From the NCBI GenBank assembly GCA_017937385.1, contig JAGBDR010000086.1, positions 1-33,954 on the forward strand: a stretch of DNA of 33,954 nucleotides, given 5' to 3'. This document shows, piece by piece, positions 7,828 through 15,240 of the stretch. Position 1 is the first letter of the stretch. The number at the start of each line of letters is the position of its first letter. This DNA comes from Parabacteroides sp. (lineage in GTDB: Bacteria; Bacteroidota; Bacteroidia; Bacteroidales; Tannerellaceae). Both the position numbers and the translations under genes were made by a program. The notes under the pieces are model-generated. The model had not been told where the DNA came from and did not search any database. It saw nothing but the letters and a program-made list of their open reading frames with translations.

Positions 7828-9024
7828 ATGGGAAGAGTATTAGTGATTGGTGCAGGGGGCGTTAGTACCGTTGCTGTTAAGAAGATCGCGATGAACGCAG
7901 ATGTCTTTACCGATATCCTGGTTGCCAGCCGCACGAAAAGCAAGTGCGACCGGATTGCCGCCGATATTAAAAATGTAAAGGTCCAAACAGCACAGGTCGA
8001 TGCAGACAACGTGGAAGAACTCGTTGCCTTGTTCAACTCCTTCAAACCGGACTTAGTAGTAAACTTGGCATTGCCTTACCAAGACCTCCACATCATGGAT
8101 GCCTGCCTGGCATACGGTGTCAGCTATCTCGACACGGCCAATTACGAACCGCTGGATGAAGCTAAATACCAATACAGTTGGCAGTGGGCATACAAGAAAC
8201 GTTTTGAAGATGCCGGTCTGACCGCTATCTTAGGTTGCGGGTTCGATCCGGGTGTGACAGGCGTTTACACCGCTTACGCGGCCAAGCATCACTTCGATGA
8301 AATCCAATATCTGGACATCGTGGATTGCAATGCAGGCGATCACCACAAAGCATTTGCAACCAATTTCAATCCGGAAATCAATATCCGCGAAATCACCCAA
8401 CGGGGCAAATACTTCGAAGACGGGGAATGGAAAGAGACAGACCCGCTGTCCGTACACCAGCCGTTGAACTACCCGAATGTAGGCCCGAGAGAATCCTACC
8501 TGATGTACCACGAAGAGCTGGAAAGCCTGACCAAGAACTTCCCGACGATCAAACGCGCCCGCTTCTGGATGACTTTCGGACAGGAATACCTGACGCACCT
8601 GCGCGTGATCCAGAACATCGGGATGTCGCGTATCGACCCGATCTTGTACAACGGGCAGGAGATCGTCCCGATCCAGTTCCTGAAAGCCGTACTGCCGAAT
8701 CCGGGCGACTTGGGCGAAAACTATACAGGCGAAACGTCCATCGGTTGCCGTATCCGCGGGCTCAACAAGGAGGGCAAGGAGATGACCTACTACGTATATA
8801 ATAACTGTAGCCACCAGGCCGCTTATCAGGAAACCGGCGCACAAGGGGTAAGCTACACGACCGGCGTACCGGCCATGATCGGAGCCAAATTGTTCATGCA
8901 AGGCGTCTGGAAAAAACCGGGAGTCTGGAACGTAGAAGAGTTCGATCCCGATCCATTCATGAAAGAGCTGAACGAACAGGGGCTGCCTTGGCACGAACTG
9001 TTCAATGTGGACTTGGAACTTTAA
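7828..9024 (+). CDS. Carboxynorspermidine/carboxyspermidine dehydrogenase (saccharopine dehydrogenase family)
   Basis: NAD(P)H-dependent cytoplasmic enzyme of 398 residues. The N-terminus is a Rossmann nucleotide-binding site (VLVIGAGGVSTVAVKK, residues 4-19), followed by ASRTKSKCDRIAADI and the catalytic-domain segments GCGFDPGVTGVYTAY and TSIGCRIRGLNKEGK. Members of this family with this length and N-terminus in Bacteroidales are generally assigned to the alternative spermidine route, in which aspartate semialdehyde is condensed with a diamine to carboxy(nor)spermidine and then decarboxylated. The partner decarboxylase is not in this window. True saccharopine dehydrogenase activity (lysine metabolism) is the less likely alternative. 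The start is the ATG at 7828 after a promoter box. Confidence 0.85.
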   Translation: MGRVLVIGAGGVSTVAVKKIAMNADVFTDILVASRTKSKCDRIAADIKNVKVQTAQVDADNVEELVALFNSFKPDLVVNLALPYQDLHIMDACLAYGVSYLDTANYEPLDEAKYQYSWQWAYKKRFEDAGLTAILGCGFDPGVTGVYTAYAAKHHFDEIQYLDIVDCNAGDHHKAFATNFNPEINIREITQRGKYFEDGEWKETDPLSVHQPLNYPNVGPRESYLMYHEELESLTKNFPTIKRARFWMTFGQEYLTHLRVIQNIGMSRIDPILYNGQEIVPIQFLKAVLPNPGDLGENYTGETSIGCRIRGLNKEGKEMTYYVYNNCSHQAAYQETGAQGVSYTTGVPAMIGAKLFMQGVWKKPGVWNVEEFDPDPFMKELNEQGLPWHELFNVDLEL

Positions 9025-9031
9025 AAGAATG

Positions 9032-9102
9032 GACAATTGACAATGGAGAATTGACAATTAGTTGTCAGGGTCTTTTCATTGTCAATTGTCAATTGTCAAT
9101 TC
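9032..9102. repeat. Inverted clusters of the ATTGACAATT repeat
   Basis: Copies of GACAATTGACAAT and AATTGACAATT occupy 9032-9059, and their complements (ATTGTCAATTGTCAATT) occupy 9078-9102. The left outer block (9032-9045) can pair with 9077-9090, and the left inner block (9048-9059) with 9091-9102, so alternative hairpins are possible. Short repeats of this kind are common between Bacteroidales genes. The cluster separates the dehydrogenase from the radical SAM gene and could attenuate read-through. Confidence 0.6.
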
Positions 9103-9108
9103 ATTCAG

Positions 9109-10122
9109 GTGCGTAATATCTACAACATACTGCGTCTCGGTACACGGATCAAAAGCCGGAGGCTCAAATTGCTGGGCCTTTGGCTGTTTCATGTGTTAGG
9201 GAAACGGTACATCGGTGTTTTTCTCGACCCGGTCCTGGCTTGTAACTTCCGTTGCAAGATGTGTTACTTCAGTGACGAGGAGAAGCGGAAAAGCTTGCGG
9301 GGCAGTTTGAGCTATGAAGAGATGGAAGCGATTGCCGGAAGCCTGTTCCATCGTGCCTTGAAACTCCAGATCGGTTGCGGAGCGGAACCGACCCTGCACA
9401 AGGACTTGGTGCGGATCATCGCATTAGGCAAACGGCACAAAGTCCCTTACATCTCCCTTACGACCAACGGGAACCTGTTGACAAAAGAGCGATTGACCGC
9501 AGCCGTAGAAAACGGGTTGGACGAGCTGACACTCTCGGCGCACGGCTTCACTCGTGAAACCTACGAGTACCTGATGACGAACGGCAAATTCGACCTGTTC
9601 CGCCGGTTGCTCGCCGATGTAGCCGACGTAAAAAGGCAATACCCGCAATTCAAGTTGCGCATCAACTATACGATCAACAACGACAACCTCGAAGAACTGA
9701 GCCGGATATGGGAAGTCGTCGGTGACGAACTGGATATCCTGCAACTCCGTCCGATACAGAAAATCGGGGAAAGCGAATACCGGGACTTCGACCTGACTCA
9801 TATCCATGCAAGGTATGACGCCGTACTGAAGCCGCTGATCGAAGAATGCCGCCGCAGGCACATCACCTGCCTGGCTCCCGACAAGCGGAACATCATCGTA
9901 TTGGAAGAAAACGAGGCGGACGACAACAGCATCGAGAAGATCACCTATTGTTATGTCTCTTCGCAAGGATGCTGGCAGGACGATTTCGACTACCGGACAG
10001 AAACCTTCGAGTCCTATACAGCCCGCCATCATTGGGGGAAGAGGCTACTGGGTAAAGTCTGGGGACGGGAAAAACGCCAGAAAGTAAACGTGACACGTAA
10101 AATGAATTATAATATCAACTAA
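9109..10122 (+). CDS. Radical SAM protein of unknown substrate
   Basis: Iron-sulfur enzyme that would generate a 5'-deoxyadenosyl radical. The cluster-binding motif CxxxCxxC is clear (CNFRCKMCYFSD), preceded by VFLDPVLAC. Downstream come GCGAEPTLHKDL, in the place of the usual GGEP motif, and LTTNGNLL, typical of the radical SAM barrel. The C-terminal part has further Cys residues (HITCLAP and YCYVSSQGCW) that could bind a second cluster, as in SPASM-like proteins, but the spacing is not a standard SPASM motif. The frame extends to a TTG at 9079, which lies inside the short-repeat cluster, so the GTG at 9109 (337 residues, reading MRNIYNILRLG) is preferred. The strongly basic N-terminus with a hydrophobic stretch (LLGLWLFHVLG) suggests membrane contact. 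Confidence 0.85.
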   Translation: MRNIYNILRLGTRIKSRRLKLLGLWLFHVLGKRYIGVFLDPVLACNFRCKMCYFSDEEKRKSLRGSLSYEEMEAIAGSLFHRALKLQIGCGAEPTLHKDLVRIIALGKRHKVPYISLTTNGNLLTKERLTAAVENGLDELTLSAHGFTRETYEYLMTNGKFDLFRRLLADVADVKRQYPQFKLRINYTINNDNLEELSRIWEVVGDELDILQLRPIQKIGESEYRDFDLTHIHARYDAVLKPLIEECRRRHITCLAPDKRNIIVLEENEADDNSIEKITYCYVSSQGCWQDDFDYRTETFESYTARHHWGKRLLGKVWGREKRQKVNVTRKMNYNIN

Positions 10123-10132
10123 AACAACGTAT

Positions 10133-10591
10133 ATGGCAATACAAATAGGAGATAAAGCGCCCGAAGTGTTAGGCCTTGACCAGAACGGGAAAGAAATCAA
10201 ACTGAGCGACTTCAAAGGCAAGAAGCTCGCCCTCTATTTCTACCCGAAAGACAATACCAGCGGTTGTACGGCGGAAGCGTGCAGCCTGCGGGACGGCTAC
10301 AAGGAATTGCAGGCTGCCGGCTACGAAGTAGTGGGTGTCAGCAAGGACAGCGCCAAGTCTCATCAGGGATTTATCGCAAAACAGGCACTTCCTTTCAGCC
10401 TCATCGCTGATACGGAAACGACCCTGCAACAACAGTTCGGGGTTTGGGCAGAAAAGAAAATGTACGGACGTTCATACATGGGGACTCTCCGTACCACCTT
10501 TATCATCGATGAAGAGGGAATCGTCACCCGCATCATCGGACCGAAAGAGGTGAAGACTAAAGACCATGCAAATCAAATCCTTAATCTATAA
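10133..10591 (+). CDS. bcp: Thioredoxin-dependent peroxiredoxin, Bcp/PrxQ type
   Basis: Cytoplasmic peroxidase that reduces hydrogen peroxide and organic hydroperoxides with electrons from thioredoxin. The 152-residue length is usual for Bcp. The active-site segment [18 protein letters not shown] holds the peroxidatic Cys45 and a resolving Cys50, the five-residue spacing of the PrxQ group. The C-terminal [12 protein letters not shown] strand is typical. The gene starts 10 bases after the radical SAM stop and ends 7 bases before the recA start, so it is probably co-transcribed with both. Pairing with recA would fit a shared role in oxidative and DNA damage defence. Confidence 0.95.
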   Translation: MAIQIGDKAPEVLGLDQNGKEIKLSDFKGKKLALYFYPKDNTSGCTAEACSLRDGYKELQAAGYEVVGVSKDSAKSHQGFIAKQALPFSLIADTETTLQQQFGVWAEKKMYGRSYMGTLRTTFIIDEEGIVTRIIGPKEVKTKDHANQILNL

Positions 10592-10598
10592 TAAGGAA

Positions 10599-11678
10599 AT
10601 GGCAAAAGAAGATTTATTTGAAGAAGGCAAGCAGCCGACAGCCGAAAAACCGGCTGTAAACGCAGACAAGTTGAAAGCGCTCCGCGCGGCAATGGACAAG
10701 ATCGAAAAGAACTTCGGAAAAGGTTCGATCATGAAGTTGGGCGACGAAAATATCGAAAATATCGACGTGATCCCGACAGGCTCGATCGCCCTGAACGCCG
10801 CATTGGGCGTAGGTGGTTATCCCAAAGGCCGTGTGATCGAAATCTACGGGCCGGAATCATCCGGTAAGACGACCCTCGCGATCCATGCGATTGCCGAAGC
10901 CCAGAAGAACGGAGGCATTGCCGCTTTTATCGATGCGGAACATGCTTTCGACCGTTTCTATGCAGAGAAGTTAGGTGTTGATGTCGAAAACCTGTGGATT
11001 TCCCAACCGGATAACGGCGAACAGGCGTTGGAAATCGCTGAACAGCTCATCCGTTCGTCTGCCGTGGATATTATTGTCATCGACTCGGTTGCCGCCCTGA
11101 CTCCCAAAGCGGAAATCGAAGGCGACATGGGAGACAGCAAGATGGGGTTGCAGGCCCGCCTGATGTCTCAGGCACTCCGCAAACTGACGGCCGCCATCAA
11201 CAAGACCAACACGACTTGCATATTCATCAACCAGTTGCGCGACAAGATCGGCGTGATGTTCGGCAATCCCGAAACGACCACCGGCGGTAATGCGCTGAAG
11301 TTCTATGCTTCCGTCCGCCTGGATATCCGCCGTATCGGACAGTTGAAAGACGGCGACGAGGTGAAAGGGAACCAAGTGCGCGTCAAAGTCGTCAAGAACA
11401 AGGTCGCTCCTCCATTCCGCAAAGCTGAGTTCGACATCATGTTCGGCGAAGGTATCTCCAAAGCCGGTGAGATCATCGACCTGGCTACCGACCTGAACAT
11501 CGTCAAGAAAAGCGGTTCATGGTACAGCTACAACGACACGAAGTTAGGACAGGGCCGCGATGCCGCCAAACAATGCATCGCCGACAATCCCGAACTGGCA
11601 GAAGAGTTGTCCGGCTTGATTTTCGAAGCCTTGAAAGACGGCAACCAGCCGGCCAAAAAAGGTACGTCGAAAGAGTAA
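10599..11678 (+). CDS. recA: RecA recombinase
   Basis: ATP-dependent strand-exchange protein of homologous recombination and the SOS co-protease. It has 359 residues. The Walker A motif GPESSGKTT lies at 84-92. Also visible are DAEHAFD, the segment [22 protein letters not shown] containing Walker B, and the L2 region [17 protein letters not shown]. The frame runs back to 10566, overlapping bcp, but the ATG at 10599 with ATAAGGA just upstream gives the expected [13 protein letters not shown]-terminus. No LexA-like operator was recognised near it. A 23-bp repeat array starts 17 bases after its stop. Confidence 0.98.
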   Translation: MAKEDLFEEGKQPTAEKPAVNADKLKALRAAMDKIEKNFGKGSIMKLGDENIENIDVIPTGSIALNAALGVGGYPKGRVIEIYGPESSGKTTLAIHAIAEAQKNGGIAAFIDAEHAFDRFYAEKLGVDVENLWISQPDNGEQALEIAEQLIRSSAVDIIVIDSVAALTPKAEIEGDMGDSKMGLQARLMSQALRKLTAAINKTNTTCIFINQLRDKIGVMFGNPETTTGGNALKFYASVRLDIRRIGQLKDGDEVKGNQVRVKVVKNKVAPPFRKAEFDIMFGEGISKAGEIIDLATDLNIVKKSGSWYSYNDTKLGQGRDAAKQCIADNPELAEELSGLIFEALKDGNQPAKKGTSKE

Positions 11679-11695
11679 AAAGAGCAAGCCGGCGG

Positions 11696-11856
11696 GAGGT
11701 GCCGCAGCCCCTTTCCGACATCTGCAGCAGGTCTCTTCCGGGAGCTGCTGCAGATGTCTTCCAAGAGCTGCAGCAGATGTCCCCCGAGAGCTGCAGCAGA
11801 TGCCGGAGGAGAGCTGCAGCAGGTGTCGGCAAGCATCTGCCGCAGTTCCTGAAGAA
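11696..11856. repeat. Array B: seven 23-bp tandem repeats after recA
   Basis: Units start at 11696, 11719, 11742, 11765, 11788, 11811 and 11834, always 23 bp apart. The consensus is GAGCTGCAGCAGATGTC plus a variable pyrimidine-rich or GA-rich end. The four middle copies are closest to consensus, and the first and last are degenerate. Each unit contains CTGCAG or GCTGCAGC self-complementary cores, and adjacent units can pair GCAGC with GCTGC. The period is not a multiple of three, and the open frames crossing it read as low-complexity Ser, Ala, Leu and Gln, so it is non-coding. There are no unique spacers, so it is not a CRISPR array. Confidence 0.9.
11717..11758 (+). terminator. Strong hairpin downstream of recA, inside array B
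   Basis: GACATCTGCAGCAG (11717-11730) and its exact complement (11745-11758) form a 14-bp stem around a 14-base loop that can pair further (CTC with GAG). It lies 38 bases after the recA stop. No T-run follows, so intrinsic termination is uncertain; pausing or RNA 3'-end protection is equally possible. Confidence 0.5.
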
Positions 11857-11904
11857 AAGTCTCCGACACCTCTTCCATCTACATTAAAAAACTTCAATGA
11901 CAGC

Positions 11905-12864
11905 ATGAAAGACAAATATCGCCAACTTTGCGACACAGAAAAACAGATACCGATCTTTTCACAGGCGTGGTGGCTCGATACGGTTTGCGGCAAAGACCAT
12001 TGGGATGTCTTGTTGATTGAAGAAAAAGAGAAAATCCAGGCAGCCCTGCCCCTCTATATCCCGCGCCGAGGCATTATCTCGATGCCCTCCTATACACAGA
12101 CCCTGGGTCCTTGGTTCGCTCCCGAATCCGGCGACACCAAATACACGAAAGCATTGGGCCGCCGCCAAGCACTCTGCAAACAGCTGTTGGACAAATTAGG
12201 AGCCCATTCCTATTTCCTGCAAAATTTCCATTACGGCATCACCGACTGGCTTCCTTTCTATTGGGAAGGATATAAACAGACGACCCGTTATACCTATCTG
12301 TTGAAAGGACTCCAACAACCGGACCGGATTTGGGAAAACATGAGCTCCAATATCCGCCGGAACATCACAAAGGCAAAAGAGAAACATCACATCACGGTCC
12401 GGAAAGGCATTTCCATCGACGAATTCCTGCAAATACAGGAACAGACGTTCGAGCGGCAAGGCATTCCCAACAAAAGCGACACCGGAACACTGGTCCGCCT
12501 CATCCGCACCTGCCGCCAACGGGGACAAGGCGACCTGTGGGGAGGTTATGACGAGCAAGGCCGCCTGCACGCCGCCGCTTTCATCGTCTGGCAGGAAAGT
12601 TCCGCCTGGTACCTGGCCGGCGGAGGGAATCCGGCCCTCCGGCAATCCGGGGCACACAGCCTGATCTTGTGGGAATGTATCCGTTACGTTTCCCGATTCA
12701 CGGACCAATTCGACTTCGAAGGCTCCATGATTCCGGGAGTCGAACGCTTTTTCCGTGAATTCGGAGCCATTCAAACCCCTTTCTTCACAATAACCAAGGG
12801 AAAATTAAGTTTAGTAGATAGAGCTTGTTTGAAAATAGGCAGGATAATAAACAGATATGAGTAA
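11905..12864 (+). CDS. GNAT/FemAB-like acyl- or aminoacyl-transferase
   Basis: Probable cytoplasmic transferase of 319 residues. It has the layout of the FemAB/BioF2-like branch of the GNAT fold: an N-terminal part with SQAWWLDTVCG and PRRGIISMPSYTQTLGPWF, then RRNITKAKEKHHITVRKG and a C-terminal GNAT domain with HAAAFIVWQESSAWYLAGGG and FDFEGSMIPGVERFFREFG. The last motif is typical of FemAB-related proteins in polysaccharide loci. The frame opens at 11800 inside the 23-bp repeats, but the ATG at 11905, after an AT-rich stretch, is the natural start. Its end overlaps the next gene by 8 bases. As first gene of the glycan operon it probably modifies a sugar amino group. The exact donor and acceptor are unknown. 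Confidence 0.8.
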   Translation: MKDKYRQLCDTEKQIPIFSQAWWLDTVCGKDHWDVLLIEEKEKIQAALPLYIPRRGIISMPSYTQTLGPWFAPESGDTKYTKALGRRQALCKQLLDKLGAHSYFLQNFHYGITDWLPFYWEGYKQTTRYTYLLKGLQQPDRIWENMSSNIRRNITKAKEKHHITVRKGISIDEFLQIQEQTFERQGIPNKSDTGTLVRLIRTCRQRGQGDLWGGYDEQGRLHAAAFIVWQESSAWYLAGGGNPALRQSGAHSLILWECIRYVSRFTDQFDFEGSMIPGVERFFREFGAIQTPFFTITKGKLSLVDRACLKIGRIINRYE

Positions 12865-14158
12865 TCACGCATTACATTATATAATACGTTTCCTCCTCGG
12901 AGAAGATATTTCCGAGGAAATTGTTGCGACCATCGGATACACGAATGATGTTACGCATTTTGAACGTTATAGTATCGTGATCATTCCTTCCGGATTCTTT
13001 TCCGACCCTATATACGGAACGGCATCTTCCCTTCCCCAATTGCCCTTGCCGGAAATCGAAGGGACTCCGCTCCTATTCGGTTCGCCTTTGATGGAATCAG
13101 TTGGTGAAACGCTGGTCATCCATGCAGATATCATAGCCAGCACATACTTTCTTATCACCCGCTATGAAGAGATTATACAACGGAACGTCAGAGACGAACA
13201 CGGCCGTTTTCCAGGAAAGCAGTCCCTTCCTTACCGGGCAGGTTTCATCCACCGCCCGATCGTCGATGAATATCGTCTGCTTCTACGCAAATGGTTACAA
13301 CGATACGGTTTCCGCATACCCGACATAAAAAAAGGTATACGGCAGATTTATCTGACCCACGACCTGGACGCTCCCACGCTTTATCGTACCTGGAAAGGTG
13401 TCATCCGTTCTATCCGGGACAAAAGAGGCATCCTGCGATCCATACGGGGAAAATACGGAGCGTTGGAAAAAGACCCGTACTATACATTTCCCTGGTTGTT
13501 CCAACAAGACAACTTATTACGGGAACAGGTCGGCAAAGAGATTTGCCAAACAATCCTTTTCATCCGAAGCGGAGGCAAAACCCGACAAGACAAACCTCAT
13601 TACGACTTGCGTAGCAAAGATATAGAGAAGTTACTGGCATCCGTCTACAACAACGATATGCAGATCGGGCTACACGCAAGCTACCAAGCCGGCCTGTCAC
13701 CGGACTTGATAAAAAAGGAAAAAGCGGCCTTAGAGAAATATACAGGAAAAAGTATCTGCCTGAACCGCCATCATTTCCTTTCCAGCCGTGAACCGGAAGA
13801 CATGACGCAACTGGAAGCTGCCGGCATAACGGATGATTTTACAATGGGATATGCCGATACCTCCGGATTCAGATTAGGCACAAGTTATCCGGTACGCTGG
13901 ATCAATCCGGTCAGCCGCCGTTTGTCTTCCATCCTGTTACATCCGCTCACAGTCATGGATTGCTCTTTGGAAGAAAAAAAATATATGGGATTAAACTACG
14001 AAGAAGCATGGGCTTATAGCTTGAAGCTAACCGAACAAGTGGAAAATGTCGGTGGAGAACTGACGCTCTTGTGGCATAATTCTTCCGTTCAGGATAATCC
14101 CGATAGTTATTTACGCAAACTATATAACAATTTATTAAACGAACTTACAAGAAAATGA
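12857..14158 (+). CDS. Polysaccharide deacetylase-like protein (carbohydrate esterase 4 fold) with N-terminal accessory domain
   Basis: Protein of 433 residues. The first 150 residues form a domain (DUF7033-like by position) with no motif I can assign. The C-terminal part carries NodB-like signatures: YLTHDLDAPT (Asp169 and Asp171, catalytic base and metal ligand positions) and a later IGLHASYQAGL with the metal-binding His. No signal peptide is present, so it would act in the cytoplasm, probably on a lipid-linked or nucleotide-linked amino sugar rather than on exported polymer. It overlaps its upstream neighbour by 8 bases and the epimerase by 4 bases, so translation of the three is probably coupled. 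The substrate is inferred from neighbours only. Confidence 0.8.
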   Translation: MSNHALHYIIRFLLGEDISEEIVATIGYTNDVTHFERYSIVIIPSGFFSDPIYGTASSLPQLPLPEIEGTPLLFGSPLMESVGETLVIHADIIASTYFLITRYEEIIQRNVRDEHGRFPGKQSLPYRAGFIHRPIVDEYRLLLRKWLQRYGFRIPDIKKGIRQIYLTHDLDAPTLYRTWKGVIRSIRDKRGILRSIRGKYGALEKDPYYTFPWLFQQDNLLREQVGKEICQTILFIRSGGKTRQDKPHYDLRSKDIEKLLASVYNNDMQIGLHASYQAGLSPDLIKKEKAALEKYTGKSICLNRHHFLSSREPEDMTQLEAAGITDDFTMGYADTSGFRLGTSYPVRWINPVSRRLSSILLHPLTVMDCSLEEKKYMGLNYEEAWAYSLKLTEQVENVGGELTLLWHNSSVQDNPDSYLRKLYNNLLNELTRK

Positions 14159-15240
14159 AAATTGTCACTATTGTCGGAACCAGGCCCCAATTTGTCAAGG
14201 CAGCCATGGTAAGCCGGGCGATTCACCTATACAACGAAAAAAATAATACCCAGTATGAGGAACTGCTTCTTCATACCGGGCAACATTACGATGCCAATAT
14301 GAGTGACACCTTTTTTAATTGTATGGGAATCCCCCAACCAGCCTGGAAACTGCAATGCGGAAATGGTACACACGGAGAGATGACCGGTCGTATGCTCATC
14401 GAAACCGAAAAAATATTACTGGATGTTTTGCCAGATTATGTACTGGTTTACGGTGACACCAATTCAACACTGGCAGGGGCATTGGCTGCCTCCAAACTTC
14501 ATATACCGGTTGTTCATGTAGAAGCCGGACTTCGTAGTTTCAACAAACAGATGCCGGAAGAGATCAATCGCATTCTGACCGATCACATGGCAACGCTCTT
14601 GTGTTGCCCGACGACTACCGCCGTCTGGCATTTGGCGGATGAAGGCATACGGGAAGGCGTCCATCATGTCGGAGATGTCATGTATGACGCGGCATTGACT
14701 TTCGGCAAATTGGCAGACACTTCGTCCGACATCCTCAACCGGCTCAAACTGAACAGCAAAGAGTTCAGAATATGCACGATACATAGGGCTGAGAATACCG
14801 ATAACCCGGAAAGGCTATCCGGTATCATGGATGCAATCAAAGAACTATCATCCATTTCCTGTCCGACTGTTTTTCCTCTCCATCCGCGTACACGGAATTG
14901 TTTGGAAAAACAAGGTTTGCTGCACGCATTGGAAATGCACGAAGGAATACGAATCATCCAACCTATCAACTTCATCGATATGGCCATGTTAGAAAAACAT
15001 GCAACAACAATTCTGACAGATTCGGGAGGGATACAAAAAGAGGCCTATTTCCACCATACTCCCTGCATAACCTTGCGGGATGAGACAGAATGGGTGGAAA
15101 CGGTTGAATCCGGTTGGAACCAGATAGCAGGATATAAGAAAGAAAACATCCTGCACTGCCTCGAAATCCAGCCAACGAGAAAAGAAATACTGGAATATGG
15201 GACAGGATGTGCTTCCAATAAAATCATCGATTTGCTATGA
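14155..15240 (+). CDS. wecB: UDP-N-acetylglucosamine 2-epimerase (non-hydrolysing)
   Basis: Cytoplasmic enzyme interconverting UDP-GlcNAc and UDP-ManNAc. It has 361 residues, normal for WecB. Visible motifs are GTRPQFVKAAMV near the N-terminus, LLHTGQHYDANMSD, VYGDTNSTLAGA, VHVEAGLRSFNKQMPEEINR and TDSGGIQKEAYF, together a full match to the family. It overlaps the deacetylase by ATGA and the following glycosyltransferase by 4 bases. In this operon it should supply an N-acetylmannosamine donor, or the precursor of a ManNAc-derived sugar. No UDP-ManNAc dehydrogenase is present here, so ManNAc itself is the simpler reading. Confidence 0.95.
   Translation: MKIVTIVGTRPQFVKAAMVSRAIHLYNEKNNTQYEELLLHTGQHYDANMSDTFFNCMGIPQPAWKLQCGNGTHGEMTGRMLIETEKILLDVLPDYVLVYGDTNSTLAGALAASKLHIPVVHVEAGLRSFNKQMPEEINRILTDHMATLLCCPTTTAVWHLADEGIREGVHHVGDVMYDAALTFGKLADTSSDILNRLKLNSKEFRICTIHRAENTDNPERLSGIMDAIKELSSISCPTVFPLHPRTRNCLEKQGLLHALEMHEGIRIIQPINFIDMAMLEKHATTILTDSGGIQKEAYFHHTPCITLRDETEWVETVESGWNQIAGYKKENILHCLEIQPTRKEILEYGTGCASNKIIDLL

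Noticed and set aside
9079-9108. TTG start for the radical SAM protein
   Set aside because: The ten codons derive from the ATTGTCAATT repeats, which makes them an unlikely coding start; the GTG at 9109 is preferred.
11696-11856. Possible CRISPR array after recA
   Set aside because: Repeats follow each other directly with a 23-bp period and no unique spacers, and no cas genes are present.
11800-11904. N-terminal extension of the GNAT/FemAB-like protein
   Set aside because: It would translate the 23-bp repeats into low-complexity sequence. The ATG at 11905 gives a normal N-terminus.
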